From positions 31,035,706 through 31,099,705 of the forward strand of contig NC_045139.1 in the NCBI RefSeq assembly GCF_008831285.2: DNA of 64,000 nt, given 5' to 3'. This document shows positions 1 through 13,440 of the stretch, piece after piece. Source of the DNA: Nymphaea colorata (lineage: Eukaryota; Streptophyta; Magnoliopsida; Nymphaeales; Nymphaeaceae). The position numbers were made by a program, and so were the translations under genes. How positions within the stretch are numbered: position 1 is the first letter of the stretch; each line of letters begins with the position of its first letter. The notes under the pieces are model-generated. The model did not search any database and had not been told where the DNA came from. It saw only the letters and a program-made list of their open reading frames with translations.

Positions 1-2741
1 CCACAGTTGACCAATATTACAGACAATGACATTGAGGAAGAGATGTTGCAAGCTGCTATTGAAGCTTCAAAAAAGGAAGCAAACAACGTGATGCTTTCTG
101 GCATTGTTGATGTATGTTATTCCTTTGTGGCCAGCATCAAATACCATTCATTATTGAGGAGTGGCTTTTGACTAATGTCTTAACCACTTGTCATGTAGGA
201 GTCAGCTGGCCCTCAATGTAGACAAATTCCCCCTGTTACGGAAGATGATGACCTTGCACGGGCTGTCTCATTATCGTTGAAGGTTGGATTTTTTTTTTAT
301 TCCTTTGTTATTTTAATTGTATATTGTTGAAGGTTGCATTTCTTGATCTCAGACAGCAGAGCAAGAGAAGGCACTCCGTGAACAGAGGGGCACAAATGGA
401 GTGTTAGAGAAGGAGCTATTGAATGTGCCTGACTTTGAAGATGGAACCTCTAATGCAGATGGAAGGTGAATATTGAAATTTTAGACAATTATGAAGTAGA
501 AAATGGCCCTCTGTCTTCAGAATAATCTGAAAAGGAAAGATTTTCTTGCCTGCGAAGACAGCTAGCGATCTTCCGTTTGTTTTTTGGTGCATTGAGTCTT
601 GCCATTTTTTGTCTTCAACATTTGATTGCCCTGAAATGCTTCCAGATCCCACACTTACTCCATTTGTGATGTGAATCTGTTCAGGTCTTTTGATTCCTTT
701 TCCATTTGTATGATCTCGTCTGGATTTGTTAGGGCTTTTGTTTAGTTGCATACTGAAGCATGATCATAAAACTTGTTGAGATGTATGCTTTCTTTGAATA
801 ATTTTTTTTCCCTTTCTAGGAGGCGCCATATTGGTATGTCAAAGGGAACTTCGAGTCGTATCAATGTGGAAGAAGGAAGTTTGTCCAACGATGAGGCAGA
901 GGAACAGCCCTTGGTTAGGAACAGGTCAAGGCGTTTTGCCTCTAGACATGCAGACGCTTCCAGTGAAGCTGATCAACTGCCAGAAACACCATCGTCAACT
1001 ACTGAACCAAATCATGTTTCTACTCATTCTCAGGATAACATCGACGATTTTCATCCTGATGAGGTGTCTCTATTTGTTTTTTTTTTATGCTTCCTTAAGT
1101 TATGCGTCTCCAAGTTTTTCAGCTTTTGTTATTAAATAAATGTTTGTTTATTGATATGTGTGCAGTGGGGAGGTATATCTTCAGAAGAACATGATGAGGC
1201 AGTCATGCTTGAGGCTGCACTTTTTGGTAGAATACCTGAGGGAGCTGCATACCGATTTGGATATCCATCTGATCAAGGTGCACCAATTGCTTCAGACAGC
1301 AGCATTCCCTCATACACTTGGCGTGTACCAAGGCCACCTTCTCCTACCCTTACAGCACAACGTTTACTTCGAGAACAACAGGATGATGAGTATATGGCAT
1401 CACTTCTAGCAGACCAGGAGAAAGAATTGAAAGCCAGAGAGGAAGCTGAAAGGCGTCATTTGGAAGAGGCAGCTGCTAGGCAAGCTGCTATTCAAGAAAA
1501 AAAACAGCAGGAGGAAGAGGCTTGCAGAAAATTGGTTGAGCAACAGGTAGTGACCTTTCATTTTGCATTTATGATTGTGGTCATGGTTGAAATTTGATGC
1601 TGAGAAACCAAGTCAGACGTGGGTGTCTTATGTTTTCCATATCACACACAAGGTGTACAAAAAGGAAAGATGTGGTAGATGTTGAGAGTTGTTGTTGAAG
1701 GATTGGCCCCCGCTGCAGAAATTTGTAAATGTTCAATTCTAGGCATGACACCAGAGATTAGGTGTGTAATTTAGCAGCATGCGTTTCTTGGCTGGTGAAC
1801 TTTACCTATTTGGACTGTGCTTCCCAATGCCAGAAACTTTTCAGTTTGCTATTTTGTTTTATGTGTTTCATTTGTGCAGTTAAGTGCTGCATCTATGCCA
1901 ACTTTGCATGCTCATTCCAAAGCTTATTTTGCTGCTTTGTTTTTGGTTGTGTTGAAAATCATTTCGAGCTTATGCTTCTCGATTGCATGCGTGTAAACTT
2001 GACGGAAAAAGATTTTATTTACTTGTGTCTTGGTGTTCCTCAAGACAAAATTGCAATTTAATTGGAAGTAACAAGCTTTCTCTTGTAATCTATCATGCAG
2101 GAACTGGAGAGGCAACTTGTAGAGAAAGAAGCTTCCCTTCCTCAGGAGCCTTCCTCAGACAATGAACTTGCAGTAACACTTCTTGTAAAGATGCCAGATG
2201 GTAGCCGCTATGGCCGACGTTTCCTGAAGTCTGATAAACTTCATGTACGACCACTGGCATTTTGTCACTTTGCTTTCTCAACCAATTTGTTTGACTCTGC
2301 TTGTCCTATAACTTGTCTCCTTTTTGCAGTCGCTTTTTGATTTCATAGATGTTGGAAGAGTGGTTAAACCTGGCACCTATACACTGGTACAACTCCTGTT
2401 CGTTTTTGTACTTTGAAGCATAATTTTATTGTATAAAAGAATGATTCAAATGTGACATAAAAGGCTACAGTTCATCTCGATCACTTTTAAAAAACGAAAT
2501 ATTTCTCCGTACATTTTGAATATGATTTGCGTATTCCATTCTTGAGGGAGATGTATTGATAAATGTTTTTCTTAGTGTGGACCGTCCAGTGTCGCTGTTC
2601 ATTTACATGTCTGTTTTTACTCTATGCATGCAGGTTAGGCCATATCCTCGACGCGCCTTCAGTGAGGCAGATAAAGAGTTGTCACTGAGTGAGCTAGGTC
2701 TTTCCAGTAAGCAGGAAGCTCTCTTCTTGGAACTGTTATAG
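1..2741 (+). CDS. PUX8: Plant UBX domain-containing protein, PUX8-type CDC48 adaptor (5' partial)
   Basis: Plant UBX proteins recruit the AAA ATPase CDC48/p97 to ubiquitinated clients; the PUX7-9 group carries UBA, UIM and UBX modules. Exons I place: 1-111, 199-282, 353-465, 820-1063, 1166-1546, 2101-2244, 2330-2386 and 2634-2741, stop TAG at 2739-2741. They give 413 residues in one open frame, with GT/AG at each junction. Visible parts in order: two ubiquitin-interacting-motif-like helices ([29 protein letters not shown]), a Ser/Glu-rich linker, a charged coiled coil (about residues 240-320, rich in REEAERR-type heptads), and a C-terminal UBX domain from [17 protein letters not shown] to the end, with PYPRRAF at the CDC48-contact loop. 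The UBA domain and start codon must lie upstream of base 1. Family assignment is strong; PUX8 rather than PUX7 or PUX9 is less certain. The gene is convergent with the methyltransferase gene about 2.4 kb downstream. Confidence 0.88.
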
Positions 2742-5130
2742 CCAATAGCATCCTTTACATCATATACAAGGTAGAAAATTGGAAATACCTTCTGTTATTC
2801 CTCTCCGGAGGTATGCGGAGCTGGAAATTCAAAGTTTGTCAAGTTATGTCCAAAAAAAGAAACAATCCAAAAATTAAAAGGCCTGTGAGTTGCACAAAAA
2901 GTACACTTCCATTCTGTGCATCAGCAGCTATTCGTTCCTGATATTCTCTCTTTTTACTTATTCAATCTTGAAATTATTTACTTCAAGGGGGCTGTGTTTC
3001 AGTTCATTTCGCAGTAGGTTATGCAATGTTAATGAGAGTTTGGTTTGGATGTGGAATTCATGTTACAAGGGTAAGAACTATGGTTTTTCTGGATGTTGCA
3101 AATGAGTCCCGTTTGTTGACTTAAAGAGATGCACATGGACTGTGTTATTCTAGTTGTCTCTTGGTCGTGTATCTGCCGGCTTACTCCTCCGACTGCCACT
3201 AAAAAAATCTATTGCTTGAGCTTTGTGGCAAGAGTACATACATCGCTGCTTAAACAGCCACCTAAACCGGCAATTGAGTTTGGTGAAACCATTTGACCAG
3301 GCCAAGCCCTACGTATTCTCAGCTTACATTTCCCTTGAAGATAAATGCCGGCACCCAGTCGAGTGTATGGTCTTGGTCTACGGCCAGCGGATCAATTTGG
3401 TCCCCTTTGACCAGGCTAAAGACTGAAAACAATTAAAAAGCTTGGGCAAGGTCTAGATTGAGGTATCAAGCAGCTTTCAAGTCAGACTGTAGGCTTGTTG
3501 ATTTAACTGTCACCGTTCCGTTCCTGATGGCCGTTTCTTAGTATGCATGTGGTGTGCACGATCAATATTAAATTAACGTAGATCCAAGTCAAATTTAAGT
3601 ATCACTCGTAGGATTTTGTAAACATTCCTATCATGTTATCTCTTGACTGTCTGTGTGTATAAGTACAGTAAAAGGGTGAGGACGTTTTTAACACAAGGTC
3701 TTAATTTAGTGGATGCGTGCCTGCCACTAAAGGAGGAGAAGAGTTTTCCTATGATTAATTACGTACTTTTGTTTTGTCATTGAGTATTGTATTAGATTTG
3801 TTTTTAGAAGCATTGTAATGGATATCCGAAAGGTACTTAATAAGCATTTTTACGTCAAGGGACATAATAGTTTAGCTGGTCAGACTAGGGGACGTGTAAT
3901 GTTAATCTCATAAGAGCTATGTCTGTTTGGAAGCACAAAAAAGGGGGAGGAAGAATCTCGCTCGGATGTGGGATTATTCTCCCCTTCACCTGAACAAACT
4001 TTCATTTTCAGTCCAAGTTGCAATAAATTCCTAAGAAGATTTATGCCTAAAAGTTCTTTCTCATGACAGAATTTGTCGTGCATGAGTTGTATTCCCAGAA
4101 TCATTGCGTAAATGGAAAGGGAAAAGCTCAAACAGCAAAAGCCTTAAGAGGAACACTGCAACTGGATGGCAAGGTGGCTGAGACGAGACTCATTTGAACT
4201 GTAAATGGTGGTGAAGGATGGTGCATTACTCCTCTGAGCTCTAAATGGGGGGAAGAGTTACACTCAAATTGAAGGATCTATCAAAACTCAAGAAACAAAA
4301 TAAAATTCGTCATACATAGGTAGGTAGTGCTCCCACCTGTACATTGCCGTCTGCTAGTTACCAAACAGGATGAAATTCTTCTGGAAAAAGTTTCTACCCA
4401 ATTGCGCCTTCCAACTCATAAAAAATATAAAGGGAAAACGGTCACCTAAAATTCAAACTATATAAAGGACAACGGTCACCTAAAAGTCAAAACTAAGATC
4501 TTGGAAGTGAGAGACTTAGATCTTTATCAAATCTTCATCGAATACTGAAATAAAAAACAAATACGATTGCATTTGTGAAAATACATATTTACTGATCCGA
4601 ATCCAATTAGTAAATCGTATTAGGATTTTTTCATCAAATCCAGCTAAGCTAAATGAACGAATTCGAATCCGAATCGGCACTCAAGTATAGTCGATCCGCT
4701 TAGGTTGAACCCAATAGAAAATAGAAAGAGCTAGAAGATACCCGGGATTAGCATAGATTGCACACAAAGAAAAAGCCTTCTTCCCGAATCGAGGAAGAGG
4801 GAAAAAGATCATCGGTTTTGGCGGGAAGAAGGAGAATAGAAAAATAAAATATATATGAAAAATTGAAAAAAAAAGGCGGGAAGCCGGACGGACGTTTGTC
4901 TACTCCCGGCCGTGGCGCGCTCTCTCTCTCTCTCTCACTCTCTCGCCTGCCAAGAGAAAGCGCGATTCCCGCTTCGAAGAAACACTCTTCAGTTCGTCTC
5001 CCTCACCTACTTCCCTGAAGCCTTCATCTTCGTTTTCAGCTTCTCTGTCTCTTGTTTGCCGTGTTTCTCGAACTTCTGTTCCTTTTTCATGGTCGTCTTT
5101 TCGTTTCTTCCTCTTGATTTCTTGCTTGGT
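2742..5130. other. Intergenic, between convergent genes
   Basis: No protein with recognisable similarity is seen. The stretch holds the presumed 3' UTRs of the UBX gene (from 2742) and of the minus-strand methyltransferase (below 5131). A GATTCGGAT-rich repeat lies near 4560-4705, and a CT microsatellite at 4918-4944. The open frame at 3223-3426 repeats a short word (TTTGACCAGGC) twice and has no family signature, so I do not call it a gene. Confidence 0.5.
4560..4705. repeat. Decayed dispersed repeat rich in GAATCCGAAT words
   Basis: The segment is dense in GATCCGAATCC/GAATTCGAATCC words. Its right edge, 4675-4702, matches 38709-38736 almost base for base (CGGCAnTCAAGTATA, then GATCC[G/A]CTTA). 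Two copies with the same edge in one window indicate a mobile or formerly mobile element. Terminal repeats and a target duplication are not clear. Confidence 0.4.
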
Positions 5131-8100
5131 TCAGCGGGAGGGCTGATCGGCGTCGGGGGCGGTCCAGTAGAGCTTTTGGGCGACGAGGAGTTTCTCCCGG
5201 ACCATGGGGCCGTCCTCGTGGTCGATGATCTGGCTGTCCCATTGCAGCGCGTCCACGATGGGCTTCGCCTTCACGATGACGTCGATGTCGTCCCTGAAGA
5301 TCACCGTTCCCTCCGGCCGCAGTATCCGGTCCATCTCCAGCAGTATGTCCTCCATCTCGCACCTGAACCATAGACACGTTTACTGTACTTTAGACAGAGA
5401 GAAAGAGAGAGAGAAACTGTGTGTGTGTGCGTGCACGTGTTTTCACTAGCAACTTACTGATCAGATTCAGATCTACAGGAAAAAGTAAAACACGTGGGAT
5501 GATGAAGACATCATAGGGATGAGAAAATTTGCAATAGAACCGGAGGCGGTTTGATGGCTATGGAGCGAACTGTGGGGACTTTACATAATTTTGCTATTCT
5601 TTTCTTCCCTGCTTTAGATCGAACACAGGCGTAAAGAAAGAAGAGTGACAGTAAAGTTTTTGAAGAGCAATTTCCTGGAAGGACAAACGATTTTCTGCAC
5701 CTGTCTGTAGGAATGGGGTACTGGAAATTTCACAGTACAGAATTTTGATGAGTTGGTCGAATCGCAAAATGGCGGCAGAAAAGGAAAAGAAACGGAAGCA
5801 AAAATAACTAGGTCGTACAGCAAAGCTTCAAATCGGCGAAGACAACAGGGATGATAGAGACCAACAAACAGAACACAGGCGTAAAGCACGCAAGAGTTCG
5901 TTAGGAACTCCGTAGATGGCCATCCGCAGAACACAAATGCATCAAGCGGTGTCTATTCCGAAGCTAAAGTAAGAAGTATAAAAATGACAAGGAGACTTCA
6001 AATTCCTGAATCGAGGCGGATTATTACTTGCAGAAGTCCAATCGGAGATAAAGCATCGCAGAAACAGGTATAAATGCAGAAGGATGCACATGAAATGCAA
6101 AGATTGTCAGCGAAAGAGAGAAAGGATAATGCAATTCATGCAGTCCTTTTGGCCCTACAGAAGATTGAATCTTCTGCAGATGAGCAAAAAATGCCAAACC
6201 AATTGCTGTAAGCTTCATGGTTTTAACCACTCTGGTTAAAAAACCATAGAAAACTTCCCAATTCTCAGAATCCTGAGATTGACTCAAACCAAACAAATAG
6301 AACTTTCAGCTTATGTCCGAATCCTCTCTTTATCTACTGGAAGAACAAGATACAGTTGGTGAAATGGAACAGAGAAAGCAAGACTGGTTTCAGGTGGAAG
6401 ACGAAAGCTTGTTTATTCATACCTGTCCTTGTACAAGGTAAATATTGAATCAGCATGCAAGAGATCGTATGTCCTTGGGTACGTGGATATTGCTTCACAC
6501 CTGAAAATTGTCCACGGAAGAGACTTACAGACCCAAACTGGTGCTAGAAGCTCGAATGTTCAGAGAGAAGGAAAAAAATTGCAGAACTCATGGAGAAAGA
6601 CATCCACGGAAGCAGCAGAAAACTAGTTGGGAACTGCAGACGTATGGATCTTACCAGCTCATGTAAGTCCCGATCAGCCCTCTTTCATATATCACACCCA
6701 AAGTGTTGAGCTTAGCCTCCACCGGAACGACGTTCATCACCCACACCGGATCTTCCACCAGCGCCGCCGCGAACCCGCCAAGATGGGCATTCATAACCAA
6801 GATATTCCGATACCTTCCTTTCTGCTCTAGTTGGTTTATCACCGTCTTGTAATAACTCAGCCTCTTCTTCCAGAGCTCTGTATCGGCCTTGTAGGCCTCC
6901 TCTGTAACACCTTGGATGCTCCCGCTGCTAATTCGTGGCGGCACCGCTGTTAATCTCTCTGGCCACTTCTGCAACTTTCCTCCGGCTATGTCCTGTATCC
7001 CGTTGACCTCTGGAAGCGGCGTTATGCAGGTCTCCATGTTCTTGTACCTACAAGAATCATAGAGGAGCTGCCTTAACAAATAGGAATGAATCGGTTTGAA
7101 CGATTTTTAGCAAAAATTCTCACCATGCAGAATCAGGATCCTGGCCTTGGCAGAAAGGCGGCGACTTGATGACCTTCCTGTTTTGCTTGCAGTGAATGTG
7201 GTTTGTGGGTTTCTGCCAAATTGCGATGTCGTTCTTCTCCTTTATCTTCTTCCAGCAGAGACTCTTAGCAACCACTTCAATTGCTGATTGTTCCTCGCTG
7301 AGGTCCTGCTGAGTCCTTTCCCACCCTTTCCAATGGCGCTTCCAGTTGATGGGCGGGCCAGAGAGAATCCAGTAACCTCCTGGCCGCAGAATCCGATCCA
7401 CCTCCATCAGGTACTGCCCATCTGCACCAAGAATTATGATGAAAATGTGGATTTTTCGAGGGTGCGGTGACCGTTGAGCTAATTTTCAGTTAAACTGCAA
7501 TCCTGATACAGAAAAAAGAGTTCCCTCTCACCATATTTGTGCCATGGAATCAAGCAACGGGAGCAATGCGCCATGTCGAAAGCGCGAGACGGGTACGGGA
7601 GCTTCCTTGACGCCATGACTCCGATCATTGCCGGGACGCCGCGCTCTAGCGCGAACTGCACCTGAGCTTCATGCGTATCCCTTGGCGCGAAGGACATGGT
7701 CAGTATTCCTCTGGACAAGAGGTAAGCTCCCCAACTCGCCACCTAAAATTAAGCAAATAGAGTCTGCTAAAAAGCAACATGTGGGCCAAGAAGTAAAGAA
7801 ATCACCATGATTTTTCCATCGGAAGAAGGTATTTTTGGTCTCAAGCAAGCGAAACTCGGGACAGATGATAAAAATAAACCAACAAAGTGAACCACCAGCC
7901 TTCTCAACGTGACAAATTTTGATCTAGTTGAGGAAGAAAGAGGAAAAGGCACCCTGTTTCTCGGTGAAAAATTGGTCCTAAAATCTCGGTACTCTGCAAA
8001 GAAACTTAAAATTTAGGACTTAGAAGACTTAAAAAGGTCTCCAGGAGCCTAATAACAGGATTACAATAAAAATACTGAAATAAACTCCCGAATTCTCCAA

Positions 8101-8933
8101 ATTCATCAACCGCCACCGAGTTATCTAACCTCCCAACCACCAAAAAAAAAAAACCCGCACGGCGACAGTCAGAAAAATTACTGTTATGGATATTATGCTA
8201 ACAATAATTAACGGGAGAAAGAGAGAAAGGGATAGAGAGAGAGGCGTCATACCCCGCAACCGGTATCGATGGCGGTTCTGATAGACCCGTCTCGAAAGGG
8301 AATCAGCCTCTCGATTTCATCAATATACGCGTCAGCGCCGCGCGGAAACATAGTGCCACCGCCGGGGAACCGGAATCGCTGGCCCTGCACCTGGATCCAG
8401 TTCTGGACGGCCTTCTCAACGGTGAGCTCCCGATGGGGAACGTTAGCGAACCAGGCCCAATCCCGGCTCTCCGGCCACTGGAACGGCAACTTGTAGCCAT
8501 GCGGCGCGGGGATCCGGCACTTGAGCAGCTCGTTCCGCTCGGGGCAGTGGCGCTCGCGGTAGACCAGCCGCTCGCGGTCGAAGCGCAGCGATCGGTCCCG
8601 GTCCTCACAGGGCGTGTATTCGCTGTAGCGGATGTCGCAGGGCGGGAAGGAGCGGGACCAGTTGGCGGCCGCCTCCGGCTGGCTAAGGTTCTCCGCCGCA
8701 TGGTGCTCGTCGAAGTCGAGCTCGACGGATTGGTGGCCGTAGACGGTGAAGTTGGCCGGGATGCTGCAGGAAATGCCAGAGTTCAAGACTGCGGCTACGC
8801 CGGTTTCGTGCTGGTGTAAGCCCAGCAGGTAGAAGATGGAGCAAACGCCGACGATGAGCGTGAGCCTCAGGAGGTTGGCCTTCTTCCAGTAGCCCTTGAA
8901 ATTCCTGCCGAAGGGTGAGGTTGGCATCTTCAT
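5131..8933 (-). CDS. Probable Golgi methyltransferase of the DUF248 family (PMT15-18 clade)
   Basis: Exons on the minus strand: 8933-8253, 7742-7532, 7421-7124, 7047-6655, 6500-6423 and 5362-5131 (stop TGA 5133-5131), summing to 1893 nt = 630 aa, the usual length of this family. Plant PMTs (QUA2/TSD2 relatives) are type II Golgi membrane proteins thought to methylate cell-wall pectin or other glycans with S-adenosylmethionine. Visible: a short basic cytosolic tail; one membrane anchor (about residues 17-35, [19 protein letters not shown]); N-glycosylation sequons [17 protein letters not shown]; the SAM motif [16 protein letters not shown]; two ILRP(G/E)G segments; and a second half with HLGGFAAAL. 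In that second half the usual DMNA is VMNA. The start is ATG 8933 (MKMPTSPF) or ATG 8927; the frame stays open upstream only through a non-ATG codon. The wording ([32 protein letters not shown]) points to PMT15-18. The 78-nt exon 5 is easily missed. Confidence 0.93.
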
Positions 8934-9300
8934 AATCAAAGGGAGGAGGATCAAGTTTGTGGGTATCGGTCTCTGAGAGCTTTTTTTTTCTTGGGCACAG
9001 GCAAAATTGTTTCAGCACCCGAGAGAGAGGGAGGGAACAAGGGTTGAGGAGACGGAACCCACCCCACAGCCACAGGGAGCCTTCTATTTGTCGTCCTCTT
9101 TATATTCTTCGGTTGGTCTTCTCTCTCACATGAAGACATTCAGAGAGAGAGAGAGAGAGAGAGAGACTCCTATGTGGAATCGGATCAGGTAAAAGAGAAA
9201 AGAGAGAGACACAGACATGGTTGGGATGTCGGAGCCCATAGAAGTGATTGGGTTTCCTTATAATAATCCCACTGGTTGTAGTTGGACCATTTTGCCTGTT
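8934..9300 (-). promoter_or_regulatory. Probable 5' leader and proximal promoter of the PMT gene
   Basis: This is the stretch directly upstream of the minus-strand PMT start. It holds a pure GA tract at 9143-9166 (CT on the coding strand), typical of plant core promoters and leaders, and pyrimidine-rich stretches. The start site cannot be placed exactly. Confidence 0.4.
9143..9166. repeat. (GA)n microsatellite
   Basis: An uninterrupted GA dinucleotide tract in the presumed leader region of the PMT gene. Confidence 0.9.
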
Positions 9301-9384
9301 GATCATGGGGGCAGGATGGGGTTTTGTGGAGGCTCAAACTGCTGCAAGATCACAGCTAAGCTAGTCGCCATCTGGGTCCCTAAA

Positions 9385-9388
<4 letters not shown>

Positions 9389-9458
<70 letters not shown>
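9389..9458. repeat. (TA)n microsatellite, about 70 bp
   Basis: A perfect AT/TA dinucleotide run of roughly 35 units, the longest in the window and probably length-variable. The open frame across it encodes only alternating Tyr-Ile and is not a gene. Confidence 0.97.
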
Positions 9459-9459
<1 letters not shown>

Positions 9460-9462
<3 letters not shown>

Positions 9463-12400
9463 AAGAAAGAAGGGCAGTGGCTGGGGTGCGAGGTCAGATT
9501 TCATTTAAAGCGTGCTGTAAAAGGATCGTCTCGGCGGTTACAGTGCAGGGCCTGCTGGTTTTCCTGTTATAGACAAGTTACCAGACTAAGGGGCCTTAGT
9601 TCACCTCCTTCAGATATACGGACCTCATGTTCGATGCCTCTCTTTTGGATCCAAGTCTGTTTCTCCACGTTCCATTGCAGAACCTAATCTAGCTAGAAAA
9701 CTATCCCTTTCTCATCCTCCGTTTCACGTACTTCTTCCGGTATTCCCTTTTCTTTTTCCTTACATCTCTCCAAGTCAAGCCGTATTTCTGGGTCTGAGCC
9801 TGGACAGATATCTTTTAGATTAAAAAATTCAAAAATAAAATTTTCTTTATTACACAATCACGGCCTACTCCTAAATAAACATTAAAAAGGGTAGTGGCTC
9901 GGGTGCAACCCATCTAATGTTGACAATGAACGTTTGTCATTTTATATCGGCCTTCTGCATTGTTCATGTCTGCACGTATCGGCCAGCTTTTTTTTTTGCA
10001 TTTAAAAAATTAGTCAATAAATGTTTTAGAATAGAATGCTTATTTTTCCGTCATGGGTAGGGAGATCACGACTGGGAAAGTAAAAAGCCCAGGTTGTTTG
10101 CTTTTAAGAAGTTTTGTATGAAAGTGCACCTTTTTAACAGTAGTCTTTTGAAAAAGTAACGATTATGGCCGTAATTTCAAATGGGTATAACTTTTCGAAC
10201 AACTGTCAAAGAGCTTATCTTGCTCTTTCCAATGAATACAATTCTAATTAAAGTATCGATGTAGACAGAGGAAATGGCGTTAATTTTTCTAAAGTAAACA
10301 AATTTTCAACTTCAAAAGTTAGAATGCAAATTTTCTATGTTTTGAGTTTTTTAGTTTCCAATATAAATCGAAACCCGAACCACGATCCTTTGTCTCATTT
10401 TTAGGACCAGTATGGAGGAGGCGAGATTGGGTCCAATGCGCTGAGCCGCCGGTTGATTCAGCAATTCAGTTGAATCGATTGTGAATATATATATTTATAA
10501 ATGAAAGTTGGTAAAAACCGTACCACTTGGATAAGTGAGAAGAACTAGACATATTGAAATTAATTAATTAAAATAATTTTTATGAATTCTAGCCTTACAG
10601 ATATGATTTTAAGATTGGTTTAATGAGAAATATATATTAAGTAAGTTGTTTTTTTAACAGTAACAAAATGAACTTCTCTTATAACATCAAAATTTTGGTA
10701 ATATAAGTTCATTTTTCTTTTTACAAAAATGATTTGAACTAAAGCATGATTCATATTCAATTAGTGTTTCTAAACACATTAAAAGGTTCTTATTTTTGTA
10801 AAACACTTTCTTAACATGAATTTAAAAGGTTTGGTTTTAATCCATTACCCAAATGAGTATAAATCCAGAATGTATAAGCAAGATATGAACTTCTTAATGT
10901 GTTCATAAACAGTAATTCAATCTGTTCAAGTTATTTTTGTAAAAAGATTGATTTTTCTCCTATCAAAATTTTGTTGTTATTTGAACTGTTCAACTTTTTA
11001 TTGTTAAAAGACATGATTAAAGTTAAAAAAGGACCTTAAATCAGTCTTAACATCATATCCGAGTGGTTTTTGTCTCTTATTTAAGTGGTCTTAAGTATTG
11101 ACTAATTTTTCATTATATATATATATGTGTATAATATTTTAAAACAGTAAGCAAAAGTTAATATAAAAGTTAACTAAAAGTAAAATCACTTTAGATTAAT
11201 GCGTGACATGTGACGTCTTTGTATCAGCCAATGAATTGAATGGATTTGGCTCTGATTTTGGCTAATTTTAACAATCCCTACTCACTTTGTAAGGATGCCG
11301 TAACGCACCTGTGGCTGTTGACTGTGAGTGGTCCAGCGGAATCGCCCCGTTTTTTTGTCCCACCTGCGAGCCCGAGCCGTGCATCGCGGACTGGGCTTAC
11401 TGAGGGGACCGTTATTGTAAGAAGAGTTGAGCGTGCTCGGTGGTCTGCTGTTCTATCAAAATGTGGGTTTGCCTTCTGAGTCACGCTCCCGAATATCGTG
11501 TTGTCAATTTGTTATTGTATTTTTTTGTTGGAAAGGGTGTAGCAGGAGGTGGGGGGTGTTAATTGAAAAAAAAAATTAATTACTTAATGTATTTTTTATA
11601 TTCGAGTTTCATTTAGTCTTACCCAGATAAATTCGCTGGACTGATAAGTTATAACCCACCTCTAAAGAAAATCCTCACTCAGGTCCGCCCGCCCCTGAGT
11701 GTAATATAGTTGATCGGTATGTAACAATTGGTGCCATTTTTTTGAACGTGTAACAGAATTGGAAGATGTGACACAACCATTGAAATTCAGAAATAGTCTT
11801 ATGGGAGTGAAAGGAAAAGTGTAGCTTCTTCTTTCACAGACCACCACTGTAATACTGTATCGGTTTGGCTGGCCGATACAATATAAGGTACGTGATGTAC
11901 CTGGCATGGTACGAGACTCCCATACAGGGTTTTACTTTTCATTTCAATCTAAAGTGTTTTAAATTATTTTAAGAAAATCATAAAATAAAGAATGGAGCAC
12001 GATAGGAAGATATTGGAGGAAACGTATCGGCCAATATGTTACATCCATGAGCACAAAATTGATACGGCAGCAGTGTCGTTTTATACGGCATTGATTTCAA
12101 GCCTCTTGTCAGCCGGCATCTTTTTTGCTTGTGGCCAATATAATAGCCTTTAAAGAAAGATATTGACATGCGGAATTTTTTTTTTTTTTTTTTTTTTTAC
12201 TTTTCTGAAATATAAGAGTCAAAAGTTCTGAAACAGAGGAAACAGCTCGGAATATATACGAAATAGATGAAGAGATCTACAAAACATGACATGTGCCTAC
12301 TGTGTGCAATTTAGAGAAGAGGAGTAACACACGGAAGAGTGACAATGACTATGGCTGAAGTCCTTGAATGTAAGCTGCGTTTGCATTTGGGTTGTACTGA

Positions 12401-13440
12401 TTTCAATTGGCCGGTCCGCCCTGAATTTGATGACATTTGGTTTGTGTAGTGCTTGTGCTTAGAGCTTATCTTTTGACTAATTTTATACGGCTATTGTAGA
12501 CAAGTTTCTTGAATCATTTTGTAAATGATACTGCCCGTAGATGATGACATTAACTTGTAAGCTGCTCCGTAGTAGACCAAGTTCTTTCCATCTTATTCAA
12601 GTTCAATGGTTGTCAAGTATTCACTTCATTGCTTCTGTTTCACTGAGAATAGGGTTCAGATTCAACTGTTCAAAATTTGGGCTGGAGTAGCTTATGTTAG
12701 ATGGTGCATTTAATGGATTACTAATTGTATGGTTGTGGTACACTTTAGTTGGCAGGTGTCCTGCTTTTTTACTTAATCATGAAACAGTCCTGAACGCCAA
12801 GAACAGGAAGGATGATCTGTTCATCAAATGGCCAAAAGTCAATATTAATCAGAACCATTTGCTGCCCATATCCATTTCTCACTTGCTTGTAATTATGTAC
12901 GTATCCACTTTCAAACTCCAAAAGTTCTCTATCTTTTGGGAAGGAATATTCTGTCAATTGGTGTTAAAGAGGATTCCGATGTTGCTTCTTAGTTCATTTG
13001 TGGCTCTAACTGCACCTTTGATAAGCATTCCTCGGTTTCTCTAAGATGCCCTTGTCCGTGTTCTACACTTCTACTTGGGACCGATTCCTCCATGATTAAG
13101 AGTCTCCTTCTTCTGAAATATTCTCTCAATTTCTTCCAAAAATAATGTCCTTCAACTTATGCAACCGTCCACATCCATCATCTTTGTATCTTTCACGTGG
13201 GTCCAAGTTAGATCATCTATTATAATGATATCCATGTTTTGGGAAAGGTTCAAAATAGGTTGGACTTATCCAACAATCGACTTGAATCCATACCTGATTA
13301 CTTGGTTCTATGAATAGAAGTAAGGTCCTATCAATAATTGGATGCAGATGTGATGGCCTGAACCCAAATTGAATCTGGACCTGGCTAAGGTATGATGTTG
13401 ATTAAATACGTTGCTCAGATATGGGATCTGTATTTGGTGC
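9460..13440. other. Intergenic, AT-rich, no supported gene
   Basis: No recognisable protein is seen. The 10.0-11.2 kb part is very AT-rich with many stops. A local GC-richer patch at about 11290-11490 has no family signature on either strand. Segments around 11865-12120 contain repeated GTATCGGCC / GGCCGATAC words, also seen near 27880-28000, suggesting remnants of a dispersed repeat. A T-run lies at 12176-12198. The 116-codon frame at 12694-13044 is hydrophobic and unsupported. Confidence 0.45.

Noticed and set aside
4912-5449. Open frames on the plus strand over the 3' end of the PMT gene
   Set aside because: They are antisense shadows of PMT exon 6 plus CT-repeat translation; the minus-strand reading matches a conserved family with correct splice sites.
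8303-8819. Long alternative frames on both strands inside PMT exon 1
   Set aside because: GC-rich codon composition of the real exon opens other frames; these have no family signature and overlap a confident exon.
8934-8954. Extended N terminus of the PMT protein starting at 8954
   Set aside because: The upstream codon is TTG rather than ATG; the first in-frame ATG is 8933.
9217-9687. 156-codon frame containing a long Tyr-Ile run
   Set aside because: It is produced by translating a TA microsatellite; flanking parts show no similarity to a family.
12694-13044. 116-codon hydrophobic frame, possible small membrane protein
   Set aside because: No recognisable motif, no splice context and AT-rich surroundings; I also looked for a copia or gypsy fragment here and found no protease, RT or integrase motif.
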